A DNA stretch of 61,218 bases from Methanosarcinales archaeon Methan_01 (lineage in GTDB: Archaea; Halobacteriota; Methanosarcinia; Methanotrichales; Methanotrichaceae), in NCBI GenBank assembly GCA_001602645.1, contig LUYE01000030.1, positions 1 through 61,218 on the forward strand, read 5' to 3'. Of the stretch, positions 35,801 through 42,889 are shown one piece after another (the first letter of the stretch is position 1; each line of letters starts with the position of its first letter). Both the position numbers and the translations under genes were made by a program. Below the pieces are notes generated by a model. That model made no database searches. It worked only from the letters and a program-made list of their open reading frames with translations, and had not been told where the DNA came from.

Positions 35801-36898
35801 TCAGATCCGCGGCGCTTCTAGGTAGCGGTTGACCCGCTTGTAGTCGAACTCTTCGGCGTCGAGGACGTTCTCCAGGAAGTTGAAGAGGGTCCTCCGGACG
35901 TCTCCCGTCAGGAGAGGGTACCAGGTGGGGCTTGCGACGACGACCATCCGAAAGGCGAAGAAGGGGGCGATCACCGAGAGGAGCTCCTCGTCCCCCGTTT
36001 TGTCGAGGTAGTTCTCGAAGAATAGCTCGAATAGGGTTGCTAGGCCGCCTTCGAGCTGCAGGCTCTTCTGGACGGAGTAGAAGATGTAGTTCGTCGTCAT
36101 CGCCGTGACGTCGTCGGCCGCCTCACCCCACTCCCCCCGGGACCGATCCAGGACCGAGAAGTCCGTCCCCGACCGGAACATCACGTTCCAGGGGTGGAAG
36201 TCGCCGTGGGCCTGGCAGAGCCGGCCGGTCTTCTCCCGAAGACGCCACCTCCAGTCGACGCACCTCTTCTCTATCGCCGCCAGCTCGCCGGGCTCCAGGA
36301 ACTCGGGTCCCGCCGGGTAGTCGTCGAGGATCCCCATGATGCACTCGCCGTGGCCAACGGTCTCTCTTATCTTCCGGCGGTAGAGGGCGGGAGAGTCCTT
36401 CTTTTCCGCGTGGATGCTGGCGAGGTAGGTCGAGAGGACCTCGGCCCGCTTCAGGTCCAAATCCGTCGCCCCCTCCTCCTTCACCCGTTCCAGGTCGAAG
36501 AAGTACTCCTTCCCATCGATCTTCTCCATCAGGATGAAGAACTCCCGGGCATCGCCGCAGGAGGTGAGGCGGCCTTCGGAGTCGAAGTACCCGACGTCCA
36601 CCGACCTGGCGTGTTTCGGGAGGCCTCCGAAGGCGGAGTGCTGCCAGAGGAGGACCTGGGCCCGGTCGGAGAAGTGGTCGTGGCCGAACCCCTCCTGGAC
36701 CCGCATCGTCGAGAGGACCGCGGACATCGCCCTTCCCCCCGACCTGTACTCCAGGAGGAGGGGGCTACCGTACCCGAAGCCCTTGACGTCCTCCGTCGTA
36801 GCCACCGTCTCGCCGAGCTTCCTCATCCCGACGAGGACCGCGTCCTCCCCGGCGAGGCACCGGAGGTACGCCTCGACCGCCTCTCTCTTCAGGTCCAT
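35801..36898 (-). CDS. Aminoglycoside phosphotransferase-family kinase-like protein
   Basis: 365 residues with the APH/choline-kinase fold: an N-lobe, then CQAHGDFHPWNVMFRSG (catalytic loop, Asp in HGDFHPWN) and FSVLDRSRGEWGEAADDVTA (metal-binding Asp). The DFG-like Asp-Trp/Phe is replaced by Asp-Arg. The YFF and SVDVGYFDSEGRL insertions are unfamiliar. These kinases phosphorylate small molecules; the real substrate here is unknown and resistance to antibiotics should not be assumed. It is packed between the Trm-G10 and AHCY genes, 2 and 12 bases away. Confidence 0.72.
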   Translation of the reverse strand: MDLKREAVEAYLRCLAGEDAVLVGMRKLGETVATTEDVKGFGYGSPLLLEYRSGGRAMSAVLSTMRVQEGFGHDHFSDRAQVLLWQHSAFGGLPKHARSVDVGYFDSEGRLTSCGDAREFFILMEKIDGKEYFFDLERVKEEGATDLDLKRAEVLSTYLASIHAEKKDSPALYRRKIRETVGHGECIMGILDDYPAGPEFLEPGELAAIEKRCVDWRWRLREKTGRLCQAHGDFHPWNVMFRSGTDFSVLDRSRGEWGEAADDVTAMTTNYIFYSVQKSLQLEGGLATLFELFFENYLDKTGDEELLSVIAPFFAFRMVVVASPTWYPLLTGDVRRTLFNFLENVLDAEEFDYKRVNRYLEAPRI

Positions 36899-36910
36899 AT
36901 CCCGTCCCCC

Positions 36911-38167
36911 TCAGGTCCCCGTCTCCCAGCTGTGGAGGTACTTCTCCTGCTCTGGAGTCAGGGACTCGATCTCGATCCCCATCGCCGCGAGCTTGAGGGC
37001 TGCCACCCTCTTATCGATCTCCGAGGGGACGGAGTAAACCTTCCGGTCCAGATTTCGGCCGTTTTCGGCTATGTACCGGACGGAGAGGGCCTGATTGGCA
37101 AAGCTCATGTCCATCACCTCCGGCGGATGGCCGTAGGCGGCAGCGAGGTTGATCAGCCGGCCTTCCGCCAAAAGGTAGATCCTCCGGCCGTCGGCCATCC
37201 TGTACTCCATCACGTTCTCCTGGACCTCGCCCTTCTCCTTTGCCATCTCTTCGAGGGCCGGGATGTCTATCTCGACGTTGAAGTGGCCGCTGTTGGCGAC
37301 GATCGCCTGGTCCTTCATCAGCTCGACGTGCTCTCTCCGGATGACGGAGACGTTCCCGGTGACGGTGACGAATAGATCGCCCAGGGGCGCCGCCGCGGTC
37401 ATCGACATCACCCGGAAGCCGTCCATCGCCGCCTCCAGGGCCTTCCTGGGCTCCACCTCGACGACGACGACGTTTGCGCCCATCCCCCTCGCCCTCGTGG
37501 CCAGGCCGCGGCCGCACCATCCATAGCCTCCGACGACGACGGTCTTTCCGGCGAAGAGGAAGTTGGTGGCGTTCATGATCCCATGGATGGTGCTCTGGCC
37601 GGTCCCGTACCGGTTGTCGAACATCATCTTCGTCTCGGCGTCGTTGACGGCTATCACCGGGTACATGAGCTTTCCTGCATCGGCGAGGGCCCGGAGCCTT
37701 ATCACTCCTGTCGTCGTCTCCTCGCACCCACCGAGGATCTCGCTTGCCAGGTACCGCCGGTCCCGGTGGATGGTGGCGATGGTGTCGGCGCCGTCGTCGA
37801 GGGTGACGTGGGGGCGGATCTCCAGGGCCCGGTTGATGCAGTCGTAGTACTCCTGGTCGTTCTCACCGTGGAAGGCGTAGACGTACATACCATCCTCGGC
37901 GAGGGCCGCGGCCACGTCGTCCTGGGTGCTGAGGGGGTTGGACCCCGCCACGGCGATCTCAGCTCCGCCCGAAGTCAGGGTCGACAACAGGTTCGCCGTC
38001 TCGACGGTGACGTGGAGGCAGGCGACGACTTTGACCCCTTCGAGGGGACGCTCGGCGGCGTACTCCTCCCTGATCTTCTGGAGGACGGGCATATGTCTCC
38101 TCGCCCACTCGATCCTCTTTTTGCCCTTATCGGCAAGCCCCGGGTCCTTGATGACGTTCTCCTTCAA
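36911..38167 (-). CDS. ahcY: S-adenosylhomocysteine hydrolase (or S-inosylhomocysteine hydrolase)
   Basis: 418 residues. Breaks S-adenosylhomocysteine (or, in some methanogens, S-inosylhomocysteine after deamination) into homocysteine and the nucleoside, recycling the methylation byproduct. Landmarks: [65 protein letters not shown], and the NAD-binding [13 protein letters not shown]. The C-terminal end is the archaeal short form (stops soon after KYLHSW), lacking the bacterial/eukaryal KxxxYRY tail. It heads an operon with the kinase-like and methyltransferase genes. Confidence 0.94.
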   Translation of the reverse strand: MKENVIKDPGLADKGKKRIEWARRHMPVLQKIREEYAAERPLEGVKVVACLHVTVETANLLSTLTSGGAEIAVAGSNPLSTQDDVAAALAEDGMYVYAFHGENDQEYYDCINRALEIRPHVTLDDGADTIATIHRDRRYLASEILGGCEETTTGVIRLRALADAGKLMYPVIAVNDAETKMMFDNRYGTGQSTIHGIMNATNFLFAGKTVVVGGYGWCGRGLATRARGMGANVVVVEVEPRKALEAAMDGFRVMSMTAAAPLGDLFVTVTGNVSVIRREHVELMKDQAIVANSGHFNVEIDIPALEEMAKEKGEVQENVMEYRMADGRRIYLLAEGRLINLAAAYGHPPEVMDMSFANQALSVRYIAENGRNLDRKVYSVPSEIDKRVAALKLAAMGIEIESLTPEQEKYLHSWETGT

Positions 38168-38293
38168 AATATCACCCTGATCGATCTTGATCTCAGTTTA
38201 TCGATTCCAAGACCTGATTCTTTGGAGATACTTAAATCCGATCGGTCAGGGCCGTCGGCAATCTCTATTACCATCGAACCCCAATATCTCCTC

Positions 38294-39043
38294 ATGGAAC
38301 TGGAGGTGACCCTTCTTGGAACCGGGGTCGGGATACCCCATTCGGGCCGGGCCCAGGCGGGGCTCCTGGTGGGTGGAGAAGATCCCCTTTTATTCGACTG
38401 TGGTGCAGGCGCGCTGTTGCGGCTCGCGGAGGCAGGGGTCTCACCCCTGGATATCGATGTCGTCCTCCTCACCCACCTCCACCTCGACCACGTCTCCGAC
38501 CTCTTACCCCTCGCCAAGGCCCGGTGGCTCCTCGGCGTGGACACGATGGATGTCTTCGGGCCCGAGGGGACGGAGGCGTGGTTTGAGACGGTCCGGGGGC
38601 TTTACTCTTACCTCGCGGACCTGGACGTCTCCTTCACCATCGTTCATCCCGGCGACGAGTTCACCCTCGGAGGAATGAAGATCAGGGCGGGCGAGGCGGT
38701 CCACAGCATTCCGGCCCTCGGATATCGGATCGAGTCTGGAGAGAAGGCTGTCGTCTACTCCGGGGATACCGAGCCCGCGCCGCCGATGAGGGCCCTCGCG
38801 GCGGGCGCCGACCTCCTCGTCCACGAGTGTTCCTTTCCCGAGCCCTTCGTCGTCACCAACCACTCGACGCCCCGGCGGCTCGGCCTGACCTTCAACGGCT
38901 CTGGCGTTAAAAGAGTCGTCCTCATCCACCTCTATCCTCAGACGATCGGCCGCGAAGATGAGATGGTCCGGGCCGTCCTTTCGGCCATCGGTCCCGGCGT
39001 CGAGGTCGAGGTGGGCCGAGACCTCCAGAAGATCTCAATTTAG
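38294..39043 (+). CDS. Metallo-beta-lactamase fold hydrolase
   Basis: 249 residues from the ATG at 38294 (MELEVTLLGTGVGIPHSGRA); the frame is open for 237 codons upstream through the AHCY gene but only by chance. Zinc-binding motif THLHLDHVSDLLPL (HxHxDH), then SIPALGYRIESGEKAVVYSG, and the late Asp and His positions VVYSGDTEP and LIHLYP. It resembles RNase Z-type and related MBL hydrolases, but I cannot assign the substrate; the HLHLDH motif lacks the typical RNase Z exosite insert. Divergent from ahcY over a 126-base gap. Confidence 0.82.
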   Translation: MELEVTLLGTGVGIPHSGRAQAGLLVGGEDPLLFDCGAGALLRLAEAGVSPLDIDVVLLTHLHLDHVSDLLPLAKARWLLGVDTMDVFGPEGTEAWFETVRGLYSYLADLDVSFTIVHPGDEFTLGGMKIRAGEAVHSIPALGYRIESGEKAVVYSGDTEPAPPMRALAAGADLLVHECSFPEPFVVTNHSTPRRLGLTFNGSGVKRVVLIHLYPQTIGREDEMVRAVLSAIGPGVEVEVGRDLQKISI

Positions 39044-39064
39044 ATCAAAAGAAATAAAAATACT

Positions 39065-39643
39065 TCAGGCCCCGAGCCTCTGATAACACTCCTCGCAGAC
39101 GATCTTGCCGTCGGCGGTCCGCCCTCGGACCTCCATGAACGCCTCGCCGCACTCCTGACACTCGATGGATGGGTGAATCCGGGCCCTCGGCGGCGCGGGG
39201 ATATCGACCTCCCGGACCACCAACAGATCCTCGTCGGGGGCGGTGAGGATGTAGTTTATAGCCTCCTCCCGGAGCTTCAGGAACTTCTTCCTCTCTTCGG
39301 GGGCCATCTCCCCTGCGAAGAACCGCTTCATGGCGGCGGGGTCAGTCCGGGGGAGGACGTTTTTGAAGTAGATCCGAATCGCCTTGTTGTGGTCTCGCGA
39401 GTAGAAGGTGTAGACGTGCTTTCCGTGGTCCTGGAAGATGAAGTTCCCCTTGCCGAAGGTGCAGCCCAGGAGGGCCTGGATGGCGTCGACGCTGCAGGAG
39501 CTGTTCTCGACGATGGCGACGAGCTCCTCGTCCTCGGACCTCTCGTAGTGGTTCTTGACGTACTTGGCCACCCGGTAGCCTATGGCGATGCCGGGGCAGG
39601 AGTGGCCGTGGAACCTTACCGCTTCTCTGAACTCTTCGTCCAT
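39065..39643 (-). CDS. FmdE-family (formylmethanofuran dehydrogenase subunit E-like) protein
   Basis: 192 residues from the ATG at 39643 (MDEEFREAVRFHGHSCPGIA), preceded by AAGGTG; the frame opens 23 codons earlier through AT-rich promoter DNA. FHGHSCPG and the following Cys in IVENSSCSVDAIQALLGCTF are the usual FmdE metal-site residues. The C-terminus holds a zinc ribbon CQECGEAF...CEEC. FmdE-type proteins are linked to molybdenum/tungsten formylmethanofuran dehydrogenase in methanogens, but most copies, like this one, lie apart from the fwd/fmd operon and their role is uncertain. TTTATTTAGTA on the minus strand near 39693 is a likely TATA box. Confidence 0.85.
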   Translation of the reverse strand: MDEEFREAVRFHGHSCPGIAIGYRVAKYVKNHYERSEDEELVAIVENSSCSVDAIQALLGCTFGKGNFIFQDHGKHVYTFYSRDHNKAIRIYFKNVLPRTDPAAMKRFFAGEMAPEERKKFLKLREEAINYILTAPDEDLLVVREVDIPAPPRARIHPSIECQECGEAFMEVRGRTADGKIVCEECYQRLGA

Positions 39644-40124
39644 CTCTTCACCTTGATCTGAATTTATCGGATCGGGTTGTGATCTGATACTAAATAAACC
39701 GTATCGTTTCAAATTATGTGGGGCCCTCTCGCCTTAAGCCGAGATCTAGGCGCCGCCTGAGGGCCTCGAGGAGGGGGATATCCTCGGCCCCCGGGGGAAG
39801 GCCCGAGGGAAGGAGGTGGAGAAGGACGGAGCGTGGCCCCAAGGCCCTCTCCTGGAGGATGTTGGAAAGCCTAGAGGCAGATCTCAGGCATAGAACAAGT
39901 TATTCTGAAAAGGCTTTTGGGAGGCGCCGAGCCGCAAATCGCCGGTCTTTTATCCGACGCTCCTTTCACGGAGACTGCCGACCTTCTTGGTCTTCTGCTC
40001 GCGCCTCATAAACTACTACGAGGTCTTTCTATTTAGTTTTTCTGCCAGAGGGGTCCGGTCGGAGGGGCGGGGGCTTTTGGGGCAGGTCATCAGTTATTTT
40101 AAGCTTGAGGGTGAACTCGCCACC
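39644..40124. other. Spacer without a supported gene
   Basis: About 480 bases. It contains the promoter of the FmdE-like gene on the minus side and, at 40094-40101, TTATTTTA about 27 bases before the DUF3467 ATG, which may give a leaderless message. Open frames at 39718-40011 and 39987-40124 have no family resemblance and atypical residue composition. Confidence 0.3.
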
Positions 40125-40451
40125 ATGGAGTTTTCTTTGGAGATCATTAAGGGCGATAAGTTCAGACAGATCTACGCCGTGGGGGCTATGGGCGGCCACA
40201 GCCCCTACGATTTCAGGATGGCCTTCTACAACGACTCGCCGAAGGCCGTCGTCCAGGAGGGGCGGCAGGTGAGCGTCATGGAGAGGAGGGTGGAGGCGGA
40301 GCTGATCCTCTCCCCGCTGGCAGCAAAGGAGCTCGCTGACTGGCTGAACAGCCACATCAAGGAGTATGAGCGGCAGTTCGGCGAGATCAAAAAACCGGGC
40401 GGGAGAAAGGCCGGATCGGAGGAGTCCGCTCCCATCCAGGGTTACATGTGA
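40125..40451 (+). CDS. DUF3467 family protein
   Basis: 108 residues: MEFSLEIIKGDKFRQIYAVG, AMGGHSPYDFRMAFYNDSPK, VMERRVEAELILSPLAAKEL, ADWLNSHIKEYERQFGEI. This is the DUF3467 pattern of a small single-domain beta-alpha protein found in archaea and bacteria; function unknown. A C-terminal Gly/Lys-rich tail (KKPGGRKAGSEE) is disordered. The start at 40125 is preceded by GAGGGTGA and by a TATA-like box, while the frame is open upstream to 39987. The TPR gene follows in 10 bases and is probably co-transcribed. Confidence 0.8.
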   Translation: MEFSLEIIKGDKFRQIYAVGAMGGHSPYDFRMAFYNDSPKAVVQEGRQVSVMERRVEAELILSPLAAKELADWLNSHIKEYERQFGEIKKPGGRKAGSEESAPIQGYM

Positions 40452-40461
40452 GGCAGGTCCC

Positions 40462-40998
40462 ATGAAGTCTAAGGAGAAGATCCTAGTCCACAAGGGGATG
40501 GACCGGGTTAGGAGGAACGAGTTCGAGGATGCCATCGGCCTCTTCGATCAGGTCCTGGAGATGAACGTCGAGAACGCCGACGCCTGGAACAACAAGGGAG
40601 TCGCCCTCTTCAGGCTGGGGAGGCCCGAGGAGGCCCTTGACGCCTACAATCGGGCCCTCCAGGCCGATCCCGAAAGCAGCGAGGCCCTCAGGAACCGGGC
40701 CTTCGTCCTCCGGGCGATGGGGAGGTTCGAGGAGGCCCTCGAGACTTACGAGAAGATCATCGCCATCGAGCCGGAGCCCACCGACTTCCGGAACCTCGCC
40801 ACCGTCCTGGTGGGGATGGGGTGTCTGGAGGAGGCCCTGGGAGCCCTGATGGAGGCGGCGAATATGGAGCCATCGATCGCCGTCGAGAGGGAGATCGAGG
40901 CCCTGAGAAGGGTGATCATGGAGGTGGCGATCCGGGCGGAGTTCGGAGGCGTCCTCCCCGGAGAGGGGGGCGGGGCTGACCGGCCCGGCGAAGGCTGA
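40462..40998 (+). CDS. TPR-repeat protein
   Basis: 178 residues from the ATG at 40462 (MKSKEKILVHKGMDRVRR). Four tetratricopeptide repeats, with the canonical pair WNNKGVALFRLGRPEEALDA and the following repeat ALRNRAFVLRAMGRFEEALE. The TPR arrays form a right-handed superhelix for protein binding. No signal peptide or membrane segment. The partner is unknown; co-transcription with DUF3467 upstream is likely. A Gly-rich tail follows the last helix. Confidence 0.85.
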   Translation: MKSKEKILVHKGMDRVRRNEFEDAIGLFDQVLEMNVENADAWNNKGVALFRLGRPEEALDAYNRALQADPESSEALRNRAFVLRAMGRFEEALETYEKIIAIEPEPTDFRNLATVLVGMGCLEEALGALMEAANMEPSIAVEREIEALRRVIMEVAIRAEFGGVLPGEGGGADRPGEG

Positions 40999-41048
40999 TA
41001 TAGGGAGAGATCCAAAAATAAATCTTCAAGAACAGGAGGGGATCGAGG

Positions 41049-41282
41049 TTGAAAGGTTTCGTCATGGTCAACGCAGAGCCCGGGTCTGAGAAGGCGGTCT
41101 ATGACGCCCTCACCGCGATCAGGGGCGTCCGGGAGGTGGTCCCGGTCTACGGGGAGACGGACTTCATCGCCATAGCTGACGTGGAGGGGATAGCCGATCT
41201 GAACATGATCGTCCTGAAGGTCCGGGAGATCCACGGCGTCACCTCCACCGAGACTATCCTGGGGATGGAGCTGAAGTTTTAG
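41049..41282 (+). CDS. Lrp/AsnC-type ligand-binding (RAM) domain protein
   Basis: 77 residues from the TTG at 41049, behind GATCGAGG. The sequence KGFVMVNAEPGSEKAVYDAL, GVREVVPVYGETDFIAIADV, LNMIVLKVREIHGVTSTETI is the stand-alone ACT-like RAM domain of Lrp/AsnC regulators. The DNA-binding domain is absent, as in many archaeal single-domain members that assemble with full-length Lrp proteins or sense amino acids. It lies 50 bases downstream of the TPR gene. Confidence 0.88.
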   Translation: MKGFVMVNAEPGSEKAVYDALTAIRGVREVVPVYGETDFIAIADVEGIADLNMIVLKVREIHGVTSTETILGMELKF

Positions 41283-41661
41283 ACCCTTTCTGGAGGCGAC
41301 GCCGGTATCGAGATCGGCCGGAGAGGAGAAGGGCGAATAATGTGGGTCTCCTGGAAAACTCTTGATGCAGGCCTCCTCCCCTCCAGAACCGCCCCTCGAT
41401 AACTGATCTTGATAGTTCCCCGCTCTATCCTTCACATCCGCTCCTGCGTCGAGCTCGACCTGTTCTCAAATTTTATATCCGCGGGGCGGAGGGATCTGAG
41501 GTGGGGGGAACGGCGGAAGAGCATCTCCGGGGATCTCGCGGCAGATAGATAAAAATCGCGGAATAAATGTAGGCTGCGATGGCATCACGGAGGAGGGCTG
41601 GACCCAGCTTTTTTTAGCTCACTTTACATCAGATTCAGATGAATGCTACATAAAGCTGGAG
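41283..41661. other. Intergenic spacer, no gene seen
   Basis: About 380 bases with no convincing frame. It includes a T-run AGCTTTTTTTAGC at about 41608-41620, which may end the upstream transcript, and TATA-like strings near 41475. I see no RNA gene. Confidence 0.3.
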
Positions 41662-41696
41662 TTTATATAGCGACGCTGGCATAGATGCTGGCATAG
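41662..41696 (+). promoter_or_regulatory. TATA box and tandem repeat before the small secreted protein gene
   Basis: TTTATATA (41662-41669) is followed directly by two exact copies of GCTGGCATAG (41675-41684 and 41687-41696), spaced 12 bases apart. The copies lie about where transcription should start, so they could be an operator for a repressor. The ATG follows at 41729 behind GGGGAGATGAGGT. Confidence 0.45.
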
Positions 41697-41728
41697 TACG
41701 ATTGGAACGTTAGGGGAGATGAGGTATA

Positions 41729-42013
41729 ATGAACCGAAGCATGGTTACCAAATTGATGCTGTCTCTCGCTCTGCTTTCTTTGATAACAGCATCGATCTGC
41801 GTTGCGACTCCAGGCGGGCATCCTCCGGGGCACAAAGACAAAGGCCATCCCCCGGGATATCACCACCCTCCGGCATCCCATCCGCCAACTTATAGCGCCC
41901 CTGTATATTACTACTACACAACGCCCTACTCATATTCCTGGAGTTACGTATCTTGGAGCTATTGGAGACCTTGGGGATATTCCTGGCCCTGGGGATTTGC
42001 GTGGTATTGGTGA
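41729..42013 (+). CDS. Small secreted His/Pro- then aromatic-rich protein
   Basis: 94 residues. A clear signal peptide (KLMLSLALLSLITASICVA) is followed by a His/Pro-rich tract (GGHPPGHKDKGHPPGYHHPP) and then a Tyr/Trp tract (YSYSWSYVSWSYWRPWGYSW). The mature part is about 70 residues. The His-rich part could bind metal ions; the aromatic part could insert into or pack on the cell envelope. No family recognised. The gene is preceded by a tandem operator-like repeat, so it is likely regulated. Confidence 0.6.
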   Translation: MNRSMVTKLMLSLALLSLITASICVATPGGHPPGHKDKGHPPGYHHPPASHPPTYSAPVYYYYTTPYSYSWSYVSWSYWRPWGYSWPWGFAWYW

Positions 42014-42432
42014 AGATGGGAGGATCAGCGGCATCCCATTAGCCGGGACCGACCTTAGAGCTCGCCCGTCTCATCTGCCGTTATACGTCGGCGGAGGAGA
42101 TGGGCCGGCCGATCCCTACGGCAAAGCCTATAGATTTCAGCATCCTGTGGCCCCTGAAGGCCACCCTCAGGAAAGGGCCGAACCCTCTATCTAAAAATTC
42201 GCCCGCGAGATATAAGCCGCCTATTTTAGACTAGCCGAAGATCTGAGGCGGCTTGGGTTACGGCGATTCGATCGGCGGCTGCGAGATCAGCACCACCGGG
42301 ACGGACTAGCCCCTTTCCTCACAAAAGATAGATTCTTATCTGCGGAGGGTATAACTTCTGCATGGGGATAGGGGAGCTTCCTTTATATGATAGATCAAAA
42401 CAAAGGGATAAAAAAAAGGGGATGCAGCGGGG
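42014..42432. other. Spacer between the two small secreted genes
   Basis: About 420 bases without a supported gene. It contains two hairpins: GTGGCC-CCTGAA-GGCCAC near 42145, and a 9-bp perfect inverted repeat AAGCCGCCT / AGGCGGCTT (42214-42222 and 42246-42254). TTTATATGA at about 42382 is the probable TATA box of the next gene. Confidence 0.4.
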
Positions 42433-42783
42433 ATGAATAAGATTATGTTATCGATGGTCCTCATCATATCCTTGATGGGGGTTGCTGCAGCTCACGCGGT
42501 AGAAAGCGGCGTAGAGATGCGGCCGGGAGAGGCTGCGGCAGAGTGGCGATTTGAGCAGGGGTTCGGAAGTCCATGGGTGGGAGGAGACCTGCCATCTAGG
42601 TCTTCATTTGGTCCGAGCCATCCTCAGCTATACTCGATTCACAGGCCCGGGTTCCCCTTTGTGGGACCCCATTACTGGAGCGGCGTTCACATCCGCCCCT
42701 TCAGGATCTGCCATCCATTCAGCGACTGCTACTGCAAATATTATTGCTCAAGCGACTTCGTCACCGGGTTGAAATTTAAATGA
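42433..42783 (+). CDS. Small secreted protein with aromatic and Cys-rich end
   Basis: 116 residues. Signal peptide IMLSMVLIISLMGVAAAHA, then a mature part rich in Phe, Trp, Tyr, His, Pro (PGFPFVGPHYWSGVHIRPF) and a four-Cys tail (RICHPFSDCYCKYYCSSDF). It has no recognised relatives and the pattern is similar in style to the secreted protein just upstream (41729). It may be a cell-surface or stress-related peptide; function is unknown. Confidence 0.55.
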   Translation: MNKIMLSMVLIISLMGVAAAHAVESGVEMRPGEAAAEWRFEQGFGSPWVGGDLPSRSSFGPSHPQLYSIHRPGFPFVGPHYWSGVHIRPFRICHPFSDCYCKYYCSSDFVTGLKFK

Positions 42784-42889
42784 TCCTCTGGACGGCGATC
42801 TGTTGTCGGATCGCCTCAGAGTCTTTCTTCTCCTCCCCGGAGCCGAAACCGATATGATGTACTAGCTCATCCTCGGTTCCGGATAGGCC

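Noticed and set aside
36123-36344. Reading the APH-family protein as an antibiotic-resistance gene
   Set aside because: The family phosphorylates many natural small molecules; the location with tRNA methylation and SAH recycling gives no support for resistance.
37583-38293. Upstream part of the open frame leading into the MBL hydrolase
   Set aside because: It is antisense to S-adenosylhomocysteine hydrolase; the MBL domain begins at the ATG at 38294.
39718-40011. 97-residue Arg-rich open frame
   Set aside because: Arg/Ser-rich composition of a GC-rich non-coding stretch and no conserved motif.
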